From Zhengitettix transpicula (Eukaryota; Arthropoda; Insecta; Orthoptera; Tetrigidae): 64,000 nucleotides of DNA. Positions 20,679 to 31,389 of this stretch are shown piece by piece (the stretch's first letter is position 1; the number at the start of each line of letters is the position of its first letter). The position numbers and the translations under genes are program-made. The stretch covers positions 133,617,032 through 133,681,031 of the forward strand of contig CM073591.1 in NCBI GenBank assembly GCA_037074705.1. Direction: 5' to 3'. Under the pieces are notes generated by a model. It did not search any database. It worked only from the letters and a program-made list of their open reading frames with translations, and had not been told where the DNA came from.

Positions 20679-20789
20679 CGAAGTCCATAATACTATACTA
20701 GACCAATGTGGTACAGGATCTGCGAGAGGACTCCGGTAGTATAGAAATAATTTTATTTCTTTTTACAATACTACGCTGTCTAATTTTAA

Positions 20790-21490
20790 GCGTGGTTTCA
20801 TTTTCATTTTCAGTCAAAGTAAATAGTATGTGGTATTTTCAAACGATGGAAAAAAATCGACTTACGAACAGTTATTAAATTTCATTTTAAAAGCAAAACA
20901 GCTAAAGCAATCAAAGTCGAGTTGAATGAGGCTCATAGAAAAATCTACTTGAGCGTTTAAAGCCGTTTATAATTTTGGCGGACTTGTTTAAATGCGATCG
21001 AGCATCCACAAGTGATGAGCGTCGTTTGGAACGCTCACTATTTGAGGACGCCAGAAACGAAGGACAAAATCCACGAAATGGTGTTGAGTAATCGAACTTT
21101 TGGAGGCTATTGGCATATCACATGGCTCGCTTTCATTTTTCATGAAATTATGTATCTAAAAATATTACAGAAAAGCTAGGTGTCGCGCTTGTCCAAGCAA
21201 ACGCAATCGTAAGGTCGTCGCAGTGGATGGTTTTACCAGATTTTTAAGCCAGATTTGGACCACTGTGACATTTTAGTATTTGCTAAACCTAAAGCAAAAC
21301 TTGGACGAAAATTTTTCACGTCGAACGACGAGTTGGTCATTACCGAAACAAATGTTTATTTTGAGGAACCTACGAAAATCAACTTTTGTGACCGGTTTTA
21401 TGAAGCTGGGCAAAGTTTGTTGAGCTGAAAGGAGATTATGTCGTGAATAAAAAAATAATCAACGCAAAAAAAACTTTCCGGCTGTTTTAT
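20790..21490 (+). pseudogene. mariner transposase relic, internally deleted
   Basis: In three shifting frames the plus strand reads VIKFHFKSKTAKAIKVELNE, then CDRASTSDE, ETKDKIHEMVLSNRTF, a broken ITEKLGVALVQ, PDLDHCDILVFAKPKAKLGR followed by KFFTSND, VYFEEPTKINFCDRFYEAG and FVELKGDYV before the stop at 21450. These are, in order, the mariner N-terminal DNA-binding region, linker, the block around the third catalytic Asp (SPDLAP(C/S)D.(H/L)F) and the C-terminus. The section holding the first two catalytic Asp residues is missing, and there are many stops. Terminal repeats were not located. Confidence 0.85.
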
Positions 21491-24050
21491 TAATCTACAC
21501 TTTTATTTAATTCCAAATGTAAAAGTGACATTACGATCCACGGATTCTTTTCTTTTTGCCAGGGATGCAAAACTAAATTTATAAGATAACGATTTTAATA
21601 CCTGACCTCTTTGACCTTTTTGAAAACCAATGGAAATTTATAACATCATTTGAACGAAGAAGATAGTATTGTGCGCTAAACATGAAATTCGAAGTATACT
21701 CGTGTAATAAAAATTAAAATCTTGAGTAGGAATGAATTATAACTGAACTTTTAAGAGACTAAATGAAAAAATAAAATAAATAAGTCTATGACAGCCACAA
21801 GTTAAGAGATTGGAATGTAATGTTGAAGGAAATGACCCATATTAAATATTTAGTTTTTTTTTTACATTTTACGTAATAATACTACTTCTGTTCTTTGCAA
21901 CCTAAGAATATTTTTAAGTGTTATTAAGAGCCCCTTCTTCCACCAGGAACTATAGATGCTTTCCCACAGGCGACATCCTTGTTCACCCTTTCTTCCTCGT
22001 TCCTCTTCAGCTTCCTAAGTATCGGCGGCACAGGAGTCGCTCTGTTTATTTTGACAACGTCTTCGCTTCCGCTGCTTATAATTTCTCCATCTGAGGAATT
22101 ATTCCGCAGTGTTTGGACTGCCAGAAGGCCTTTTAATTACATATCCCAAACGTAATTACGAGCTCGGCTGAGACATTGTTCTCATGCGCAATTGCACGTC
22201 AAAAGAGGACTTAACGTCACGCAGCCAACAAAAATTAGTGCTCTGTTATGTTTGGTGTTACAGAAACAGCTAGAACATCAAACCATCCGTGCCCTGTTTA
22301 TCTCTTTTAACAGTGAGGATCCTAATAATGAAAGGTCAACACCAGCATCGAACACAGGGCCCGGTTGTGCGTGCAAGTAATTTAGGAAATGAACAGCGAA
22401 GTCTTTACGTGTCACCCGGCATGTCGAAATGTTATAACAGTTGTAACGTATGATTATAATGAGTCATACTATGTTTTTAAAATCTAAGAAAATTTTATGA
22501 GAAAAAAATAAGGCTTATATAGAAATTTTAAGTATGGCGACGAAAAGATCCAACACATTTTATTTTAAACACTTGCGTCTATTCCCACATGAGACTCGCC
22601 AGGCACTCCCTAAACGACTATTCTCTTCCAATCCACGAGCAATGCTCCACGACAAGAGCCGTAAGAAACTCTTTAAGTAAATTTCAGTGCACTGGACTGT
22701 TTTGTGTTGAGCGAGGACGACTGTGCATAATCTCGCCGAGGGAAGTAAATAATTTGTTGCTAGTGAGAGAGGATCTCAATTTCGCTCCCTCGCAGTGCAC
22801 TTTTTATTACTGACGTCCTTCATATACATGGTATCCGGCCCTTGGAAATCTTCGGTTATCATTGTCTCCCGTGGAGACAGCCAGAGGTAATTCCTCTATA
22901 AAAATTCTACGCTCTTCAAGTGATAGCAATATACTTTCTTCCGCGATTTCTTCCTTCCTTTTTTCAGTTTCATTTTTAAGCCTCGCTATTATTGTGCCTT
23001 CAGATTCATTCCCCTCACAGCTCCGCCACCCTCTCTCATATTTCCTGTTCTTTATTACAAGTTTCGTCAATCTCCCCCCCCCACCCCCTTCTCCTCCTCA
23101 GTCAGTTCCGTACCGCTGGCGGCCTGGCTGCTTAAGCTCACCCTCTACCAGCAGTTAAACTTATAAATATATTTGTTATTTATTTAACGTTGGTGCCGGG
23201 TCGTTATCGCCCCCCTTTTATACGGTCTCTGCGGCTGTAACAATTAGGTGGTGAACAGCCGTGCCGATTAACGACGCCGGTCGCTGTAAAACACTTAGGA
23301 GCGATGTCACTGTCTGCGAAGACGTCCATAGGACAGCGAACTTGCGAGATATTCCAGCTGACGATCTTTCTTCTTCGCGGAATAGCGATTTTATTACTTG
23401 ACTGGATTTTAAGAGTACTAACCATTCGGGAAATATGATTTCCATGTCCCATTTTATGGAACAGATTTTTGAAACTAGTTATAAAAATTAATTCTGACAG
23501 TAACGTTTTGTGTGCGTTTCATTCAAAAAATTTTAATTGTCTGACAATTTGTCCAGCGAGCCCTGGTCATATGTGACGTGTTGATGGGGACGAATAAGCA
23601 ATGACGGTACAGTGAAAATGAAATTAGTTCCGTAAAAATTGTTAACGTTAATATTCCCCGGTGCAGTGCCATTATATAGGTAATTATCATTATTTTTAGT
23701 TGGAACGCGGAAACGTGACGTACGCACGTTTTTCAAATGTGTGCACGCGATTTTTCAGCTGAGAAAAATGATTCTTTTCTTCTTTGTATTACACTTACGA
23801 CTCTAACGAAACATTGCGAGAGGGATTTTAAGGGGATAATAATAAATCTTACATGCTAGACTCAGGAGATCGAGCAGGTAGTTGAGTTCGTTTGCTTTCA
23901 GTGAGACGGAGATGTTCACATCTCGAAAATGTGTCGCGGCAATGAGAAGCATTTAAATAGTTTTGGTTAGGTATTACCTTATTTTTTGCGGCAAGGAGAA
24001 GTTTAAAGTTTTATTTTATAAAACAAAATTGTTAGTAATTTTTTTATAAA
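21491..24050. other. Intergenic with GC-richer islands
   Basis: AT-rich at first, then a GC-richer unique island at 21950-22180 and another at 22560-23480. Frames of 62-98 codons overlap on both strands in the second island. One, 22807-23070 on the minus strand, has a charged central stretch (ETEKRKEEIAEESILLSLEE) but no family signature. I see no mobile element here. Confidence 0.4.
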
Positions 24051-24053
24051 AAC

Positions 24054-24362
24054 AAGCTACATGATGGTAACCCACACGGTAATAGCGTAGGAAAGAACCT
24101 GAAATGGGGGACGCGGAAGGAATGAATAAGCTAAGGGTTGCAGTTTATGGATCTTACCTGGAATTCGCCTAAAAGTGATGATGGAAGGAGAATTCTAGAA
24201 TATCTACATTAGTTAGGTCAGGTATTTGGTATTTTTCCCACGCCCTTCCGTTGGCGGGAGCGGGGTTTTCTGTGGGGACGCAGCATTCCCTTCTCCATGT
24301 CTCGACCAGTTTAGGCGACAGCAGGCCGCCTGTTCCAATGAGAGCAGCGAGCAACTCTTATC
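24054..24362 (-). mobile_element. GC-rich retroelement, copy g (old, diverged)
   Basis: Family order is preserved (AAGCTACATGATGGTAACCC, GGAATTCGCCTAAA, CCCACGCCCTTCCGTTGGCG, CAGCATTCCCTTCTCCATG) but with many substitutions and small deletions. It is the most diverged copy, showing the family has been active over a long time. Confidence 0.8.
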
Positions 24363-24831
24363 GTGGCGGTTGTAAGATAGTAGCAATAGCTTGGAGAGAA
24401 TTTAAAGAATTTTGTTAAAGGTTGAATCTTAATATTGACTCAACAGAAGAGTCACGTCACGTCTGTTGAAAATCATCTCAACAATTTTTTTTTCTTGTGA
24501 CGAGAAGCAGCATGCAAGTTTAATAATAAGAATCAGTATTACGCATCGAAATGTTAAGATTTTGAAATGTAACCATCACATGCCATTACACTAACTCCTC
24601 AAACCATTAGATAAATATCCAAGTTTATTGTAGAGCGATAGTTTAGTAATTGATCAATATATTTTATTCGAGATATGCAAGGGTTGAGAACTAGAAAAGT
24701 TAGAACTCGCTCGGACATGGCGCCAGGGAGGTTATCCCTCGAGCCTGGATAGGATATAAGCACGTAGCAGCCGGATACCTGGTTTTTACCCGAGTTTGTA
24801 GATCAGTGGGAACGACTCGTTCTCCACAAAC
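24363..24831. other. Intergenic, nothing recognised
   Basis: AT-rich, with a GC-richer end at 24700-24830 just before the dispersed repeat at 24832. No family motif was found. Confidence 0.45.
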
Positions 24832-25463
24832 GCAAAAATTTATAGGGCACGTGGCTGCCTGGACAAATGATATTTCGTGGTCCAGGAAGATCGACCAAAA
24901 TAGTCGATAAGATCGAATCTTTGCGCACAGACTAGGTGCATTGAAGATCATCATTCTTCAACGTGTCGTCCTGAGATACCCACGTTAATCCTTGAAGAGA
25001 CCTTACGGTGAGGTTTGCCTGGTTCATGGACGCAGCCTGACGGCGGCGACAGATGCACGGAAGGTAACTGCCAAGTTTCTCAATCGTTGATGCGCCTAGA
25101 GGGGTATAGACGTCCACAGAGAATAAAAGATTGGAAACCAAATAATTTGTATATATGTATGTAAATATTTTCCAACATTCCAACTGGTAATTGTCATTAA
25201 ATACCCGTAAACGTTTCATTTTATTTTTTAATAGCTTAATAACCCAGCTTATAATTAAAATTCAATTTAAATAAAATCTTATTAAATTTGTAAACCAAAA
25301 ATTGATTTAATAAATCAATATTATAGTAACAATTTCACAAGCAAGACCGTCAATGTTACATAAATGACCCGAAAAATAATAATATATTTCTACATAAATG
25401 ACGCTTAAACGTGATCATAAAATATGACCTTACATTCTAAAATTTCGCAAAAGAGGAGATAAA
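24832..25463 (+). repeat. Dispersed repeat R670, copy 1
   Basis: This stretch and 34504-35183 are near-identical over their whole length, in the same orientation. They share starts (GCAAAAATTTA then AGGGCACGTG) and ends (AGAGGAGATAAA), differing mainly by substitutions and a TA-rich insertion. Frames of 84-115 codons on the minus strand are shared between copies but match nothing I know. It is probably a mobile element of unknown class. Confidence 0.75.
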
Positions 25464-25546
25464 TTAAGACGAGATAAATTCAACTGTATAATCAACTAAT
25501 GTTTTTTGATAATCGTTTTCTACATTAAATTTTTATGATGAATGGA

Positions 25547-25578
25547 ATATATATATATATTTATGTATATATATATAA
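25547..25578. repeat. (TA)n microsatellite flanking an LTR
   Basis: Imperfect TA run directly before the TGTAAT start of the LTR at 25579. Confidence 0.9.
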
Positions 25579-26516
25579 TGTAATACTTATTAGAGGCCAT
25601 TAATGATTTGATAATTGGAAATTTGTGGTGCATTGTTAGCGGCGAAAATATAAGGCAACAATGGGTAAACACGTGTGCGAGCCTTTGTTAGCAGGAGGCA
25701 TTCAAAAACTCCAGTCTAACGGCGGTAGCAGTTGCGGGCAGAGATTTATAAAGAAATTTGATCAAGTAAACGTTGCGGACAGTAAATTCACTGAGTAAAA
25801 GTATTGGACATAAATTTCGCCGAGAAAAGTTGCAGTAAAAGTTATCAAAAAATAAAGAAAAATTTCAAATAGTAAAACTGTTAGCTAATTTCATCGAGAA
25901 GGAGCTGATAACAATCTGGCTGACCAATAGTTAGAACGAGAAATACCATATTAGCCGGTGAGAAAGAGACTTAATGCGTAGGATCACAGGAGCTGTAAGG
26001 AGAAATCGTTCCAATTGAGAGATACCAAAGTTTGGACAGCGTTTTGTAATCAATTTCATTTCAGTGCAATTATGACCTGTTAAATGTGAAAAGTTTATAG
26101 TGCATCTGAACCCAAAACGAAAGCCTGGTACCAGCAGAGATTGTAAGTAGAAATATATTTAATAAATGTTTTGTAAACGTAAACGTTAAATAAGGTTTCA
26201 AGTTTATTTTATTGTTTAACTTTAATATTGTAAGAAAATTTGATTGTTTAATTTAAATGTAAATGATTGGTTCTTTATTTAGAAACCCAAATAAACGACA
26301 CAGATGAGAGTTAATAAAATCTGTAAAATTGCAAGAACACAAATGTAAATAATCACGTCAAGGAATGTTGATATTTTTACTTAGAATAAATTAACTGTTT
26401 GGTGAAGTTTAAAATTTGGTAAATTATTTTGTACCCTTTTCGTTTAAATTTAAGAAAATAAAAATTCATCCATTAATCAATTGCTTAAATTAATAAATGC
26501 AAAGTTATTCATTACA
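25579..26516 (+). mobile_element. LTR of the same gypsy-like family, plus orientation
   Basis: It starts TGTAATACTTATTAGAGGCC, matching the start of the LTR at 4693 read on the minus strand (TGTAATACTAATTATAGGCC), and ends CATTACA at 26516. A degenerate primer-binding site (TTTTGGCG...AACGTGAGG, 26517-26538) follows. As at 2523-2640, a second ATTACA end (26571-26576) comes soon after and abuts a TA run. The LTR body is more diverged from the other three. No internal coding region follows. Confidence 0.65.
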
Positions 26517-26573
26517 TTTTGGCGTCATCAACGTGAGGCAATACATTGATTTATTTAATAAAAAGTATTCATT

Positions 26574-26576
<3 letters not shown>
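26517..26576 (+). repeat. Degenerate primer site plus repeated LTR end
   Basis: TTTTGGCGTCATCAACGTGA resembles the lysine-tRNA-type primer site at 2621-2640 with changes in the middle. It is followed 30-40 nt later by ATTCATTACA, a second LTR-like end. Confidence 0.55.
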
Positions 26577-26697
<121 letters not shown>

Positions 26698-28370
26698 TTA
26701 TATACAAACAACAAGCTACGGAATGGAGTAATGTTGGGGAAGGCCAGAGATGTGACATGTAAGAAATAGAGCGAGAGTTTTGGAAGTTGAGGGAAGAAAT
26801 GGACGAAGAAAGTTTTGAACTGGGGCCGACAAAGTCACAAGCGACGGACCAGGGTGATGGATGGCCATTTGTTACGCAGGACAGAAACGATCTGGATGAA
26901 AGTAGACTAATGTAGAGTAACGAAGGAGAACAAGAATAACATGGCAGTATGCAAATGCGATAAGTGTCTAAAAAATTTGCTACATAACCACGAATAACGA
27001 CAATGATTACGGTAATCTTCTTTCTCTTTAGCCAATCATAAATTTGTAAACATAAAAATGTCTTAAACTTGCATATTTCCGAAGTCAGACAAAAGCATAT
27101 GGACAACAGTGCGGATTTCACGGGTCGTTATACACGACAATTCCTAAATGAGTGGCGGGCAGAAGGTCCTTCCTTACACGTGAAACCAAGCTGAAAACGC
27201 GGCAGCAAATTGCAAAGAAACGGATAAAGGGCAGCTCAAGTGCCGTGAGAAATTTGCATATTTATAAACACAGCTCAGAAAAAGAAGCAGCGACGAATTT
27301 GCATGCGGGGAAAGGAGCTGCGATTTCGCGACTTCATATGCAGCACAATTCTTCTCCATTCAGAAATTAGAACGGCTTGGTGTTCTCAGCTGAAATTCCC
27401 CTTCGTCTGTTCTTCCAGGAACGGCGTCTCTGTTTCCGCCGGCTCTCGTGAGGAATTCCCAATGAATGGGCTTGTTTACGAACAGAACCTCTATGAAGTG
27501 ATATTCATTTTCACAGTTGCAGGGAAATTTCACACCCTTAGGTTTTACGACGGCGAGTGGTAATTTTCTTGTAACATAGCGCGGGTCCCGCGTCAGTGAA
27601 AATGTTTCGCTATTTTTTCTTAAGGTTTTCCTTTTTCTCAGAAATGTCTGAAATTGATAAATTTTGTAAAAAATCAAATAAGACTTGTAATATATCATCA
27701 TATTAATCGCTCTGAATTAATTTTTTTATAACTACAAGGTAACTGAACACTTAACTTAGTATATTTTTACCTTCACCTGACATTAACTTCGTATTACTTG
27801 CAACAACCGATATTAATTCTGTCAATGATTGTCTCAAACCGGTGGCTAAGTGACTTTTAGATCCTTGCTTACTGTTTTACAGTTGGTTATTCTACTTCAA
27901 GCCGATGGTATCGGTCGTTAATAAAACAACGTTCAAACTAATCTCAACAAAACTTCCGGAGGCCTGCGGTATTCTATGACTACAGATGACTACAGTACAA
28001 TTTTATTTCTACTTATTTTAATTTTTGGACTATAGTAGGACCGTTTAAAATAATCTTTAATCGAAAATATTGTTGAATTGGTGTTATTTTCACAGTTAAA
28101 TATTGACTTAATTTTTGGAATTCACTGTTTTGGGCCTTAAAAATTTTGGAGGCACTAATATTATGACAAGTGCACTGTAGACAAAATGTGTACAGTCTGT
28201 GTACAGTATTTTTGAATTTATTTCTCTGTAATTATTAGATTTGGTTATATAATTAGGATAATTTATGTAAGTTCATTTCACTATTACGAATAATGTATTA
28301 TGTAATTTGTTTATTATTTATGTAAGTATTTACCTACTTTCTCACAAGAGGACTAACGGTGAAAATAGAC
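26698..28370. other. Intergenic with octamer-bearing island
   Basis: The island at 27120-27600 is GC-richer and unique. It holds two POU octamers ATTTGCAT (27252-27259 and 27297-27304). Frames of 61-113 codons overlap on both strands here, and the 188-codon minus frame 26555-27121 is partly microsatellite translation. No exon is supported. Confidence 0.4.
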
Positions 28371-28436
28371 CCATCTATGTGATAGGAATTTGACGAAGTA
28401 ATAATGCGGTTCAATTTCGTGACTATGAATGATATC
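28371..28436 (+). repeat. Dispersed repeat, left part (filled site)
   Basis: Matches 30406-30475 (GATAGGAATTT, AAGTAATAATGCGG, a TTTC.TGA.TATG block). The copy at 30406 continues without interruption, while this one is split by GC-rich retroelement copy h; the right part resumes at about 28701. Confidence 0.7.
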
Positions 28437-28695
28437 TTTTTTTTTTTTTTTTTTTTTAGGGCAACAGGCTACATGAGGGTAATCAACGTTAGGCAACTCC
28501 TCTTTAATAGCATAGGAAGGGATTTGAAAGGGGGATGCGGAAGGGTAGGGGAAGGTACTAGGGTTACTAGGGCCCCGGGCTATATTTTAAGGATCCTACC
28601 CGGCATTCGCCTAAAGAAATGCAGGGAAAACCCTAGAAAAACTTACATCGGGTAGGTCGGACATTGGGTACTTGTCCCATGCCCTTCCGATAGCG
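28437..28695 (-). mobile_element. GC-rich retroelement, copy h (short form)
   Basis: A tail complement of about 20 T (28437-28457) is followed by the 3' half of the family; the copy ends at CCGATAGCG near 28694. Comparison with the uninterrupted repeat at 30406-30500 shows both borders. Flanks ATATC and GAGATC may be a short imperfect target duplication. Confidence 0.85.
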
Positions 28696-30132
28696 AGATC
28701 AAAATTTCTATATTTAAATTGGATCGTTTTTAAATTTTCATTAATATGTATTTGTAAATTGATTGAATCGATAAAAATATTCGCTTTAAACTCTGTGTCT
28801 TCCTTTCAGTTTAATATGAAAAAGTGTTTCGGTGTTTATGAGGATGTAGTGTTTTCGTCAGGGTTGTAAGCCCGGACACACCTTGCGATGAAGACAGCTG
28901 GATGAGAAACTGCCCCTAGTCGAGGTTTAATAAGTCCCCTACTGGCCGCCAGAGCGCACCTCTAGAAATTTCAATCTGTCGGAATAGCCCCCTCCCCCGC
29001 ACCGCAGCACGTAGATATGAAATATCCCTCACATACACACGTGCAGGCCACTATAGAGATGCAGAACAAGGAAGGGACGGCCCTTATTATGGCCGATCTA
29101 TAGTCGAGGTGTCGCCAACTTGTGCTCCCTGCTGGTCAACCCCTCTGAGTGGACGCCGCTCTTTGGAAATGTAACGACAGCATATTAAATCTTTCATACA
29201 ATGATGATTCGTAATCAACTTCCAAGTTGTAAAATGAAATTATATAAATAAAATAGACTCAATTTGGGAATGAAAAATGTTGCCGGCTATGAGAAAAGTC
29301 AGGTCAAAATGTAAGGGTAGTTTGGATTGTGTGAGATATTGTATGTTATCATGCATATTAATAAAGTCGTGTTAAAACTTATCAACGAATTAAATGTAAT
29401 GTGTTTTTTATATTTTCTCATAATTCACCGCAGTTGACAAATAATTTATTTGCATTTACATTAATATCTAAATGTAGTGCTATTTCGTGTTTCTTTTCGT
29501 TATTTGTGAAACTAGCGAGGGCATTTAGGTTTTGTGTGAACTCCGAGCAGGCTGCTCTAATTAACAGTGGATAGTAATTTGTCGAGGCCGTATGATTTAA
29601 AACAGCCCTCTAAGAGACCCGCAGCCAAAGACAGGTGCTGCCTCCGTGTTTCAATTAACAGGCAGTGACCGCCTGCCGCCCCCACTGCATTACAATCGCC
29701 CCCCCTCCCTCCGCGCCTCTCAAGAAGCCCTAACACGCTTAACGACAGTTTTAACGAAATTACCGACGGCTGGACAAAGGGTCGGGATAAACCACCCTTA
29801 GTATCCCCCATACTGCCCCGACGGCCTTTGTTTAAGGTGCACGATTCTGTGATGTGACTCCTGGGGCGATGACTTTACTACCACAGCATCTAGCGTTCGC
29901 ACGTTGCAGTCGTTTGAAACGAGTTCACACATTTTCAGTCATTTTATCTGTGATTATAATAATTAATATGATAATATTGCAATTAATTCCGCATTTCTTA
30001 TAAGGCTGCTTCAAAATTAACTGTTTCAATTTCGATTGACTAGATAAACTATATATAGGACTATAAAACAATTGATAACATTATACAGAAACTATTTATT
30101 TTTAATTTTTATTATTTTTATCGTCTTCAGAA

Positions 30133-30133
30133 A

Positions 30134-30174
<41 letters not shown>

Positions 30175-30175
30175 C
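30133..30175. repeat. (CA)n(TA)n microsatellite
   Basis: Twelve CA repeats followed by TA repeats, directly visible. Confidence 0.95.
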
Positions 30176-30405
30176 AAGAACATTGGAATAAATTAATGTC
30201 ATTCAAAGCTACATAAGAATAAAGAGACTGTTATTTGGCCATCCCAGTAATGAAAAAAAATTGTACGATAACTACGAAATTATTTTAATATTGTACGTTA
30301 ATAAGTAATTACAAATAAATAGAAAAATGCATTAACTTGGTTGATTATCATTTAATTCAAAACAAAATATGCCCAGCGTCGAGAAAGTAAACTTTGGAAA
30401 ATAAA

Positions 30406-30500
30406 TCTGTCTATCTGATAGGAATTTAACCAAGTAATAATGCGGCAAAATTTCTTGATTATGGATAATATCGAAATGTCTACATTTAAATTTAAATTGT
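30406..30500 (+). repeat. Dispersed repeat, uninterrupted copy (empty site)
   Basis: Matches the sequences on both sides of retroelement copy h (28371-28436 and 28701-28725) without the insertion, so it serves as a paralogous empty site. Confidence 0.65.
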
Positions 30501-30579
30501 AGACGTTTATTCGGGAAATGATGATGTTCGACTAGAATTATTTTCCAGCGAGCTATTTATTCCTCTAGTGAAATTGTGT

Positions 30580-30700
30580 CTTATGATATAGTATTGAAGT
30601 TATTGTCCACTGTGAGGAAACGTGGCACCCATTTCGCAGTTAATTTTTTGACAAATATTTTTCATTTTTCAAATTTAAACTGGGAGTTGAAAAATAAATT
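30580..30700 (-). pseudogene. mariner transposase fragment 1
   Basis: Minus-strand reading gives KKLTAKWVPRFLTVDNNFNT, the mariner block (K.(L/C)(S/C)ARWVPR.L(T/S)..QK) that follows the DNA-binding region. Only this block and weak flanks remain. Confidence 0.7.
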
Positions 30701-30704
30701 TTCT

Positions 30705-31105
30705 ACTTAGGCAAGCTTGGATGCTTCTTTCTTCTTTTCTTAGCTCAGGCGGTCCAATAACGACCCAAATAGTCTACATTATCTTTTTATTGACAGACGT
30801 TTTATAAAAATTACAAATCCATAACAGCCGTGTGAATCACCATCCCGAACAATTTTTCCGTCTTTGCCCTATTTGGAGCCGATTTAAAAATCTACAAAAA
30901 TACAACGTTTCGTCAGTTATTTTGCCTCTGGAGTTTCATAAACAGTATAGGCGCCGACACACGTCAGGGTTGCAGCTAAAAAAAGCTCAAAAGCAGCCAC
31001 TCATTTGGCCATAGTGTTGAGTTTGTTGTCCACTGTGAGTAAACGTGTCACTCATCTTGCTGATAATTTTTTAGAAAAATTTTTTCATTCAAAATTTCCT
31101 ATACT
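30705..31105 (-). pseudogene. mariner transposase fragment 2
   Basis: In order on the minus strand: LSAR, a stop, VTRLLTVDNKLNTMA; then a degenerate stretch with GKDGKIVRDGDSHGCYGF and IFIKRLS; then FGSLLDRLS and EKKKEASKLA. The last pair matches the mariner (Y)..LLDRLK....KKRP.LAKK block before the second catalytic Asp. The part around the first catalytic Asp is not recognisable. It directly precedes fragment 1 on the minus strand, so two partial copies lie in tandem. Confidence 0.7.
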
Positions 31106-31126
31106 ATAGCAAGGTACTAGAACGTG

Positions 31127-31389
31127 TTTTTTTTAGAGTAACAGGCTACTTGAGGGTAATCCACATGGTGGCAACTCTCCTTTAATAGCATAGGAAGGGA
31201 TTTGAAAGGGGGATGCGAAATGGTAGGGGAAGGTAGCCAAGGTTTAACTAGGGCCCCCGGGCTATGGTTTAAGGATCCTACCCGGCAATTCGCCGTAAAG
31301 TGATGCAGGGAAAACCCTAGAAAAATCTGCTTCAGGTAGGTCGGGAATTTGGTACTTGTCCCACGCCCTTCCGATGGCGGGAGAGGCGT
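31127..31389 (-). mobile_element. GC-rich retroelement, copy i (short form)
   Basis: T8 tail complement at 31127-31134, then the 3' half of the family to GGCGGGAGAGGCG near 31388. Its start lies within about ten bases of those of copies e and h. Confidence 0.85.

Larger units (their letters stand above)
28701..30580. other. Intergenic, mixed; GC-richer islands
   Basis: GC-richer unique islands lie at 28870-29170 and 29540-29880, separated by AT-rich sequence. A CA/TA microsatellite is at 30133-30175 and an uninterrupted copy of the 28371 repeat at 30406-30500. Frames do not exceed 84 codons and have no family motif. Confidence 0.45.

Noticed and set aside
20690..20780. Terminal inverted repeats of the mariner relic near AATACTAC/GTAGTAT
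   Set aside because: These pair only with each other locally and have no partner beyond 21450, so they are not the element's ends.
22807..23070. 87-codon minus frame with a charged, helix-like stretch
   Set aside because: No homology recognised and a 98-codon frame overlaps on the opposite strand; could not be separated from chance.
30895..30925. CTGACGAAACG on the minus strand, as another Penelope-like end
   Set aside because: It falls inside a mariner relic, core parts are fused without a stem, and no flanking similarity to the other fragments is seen.
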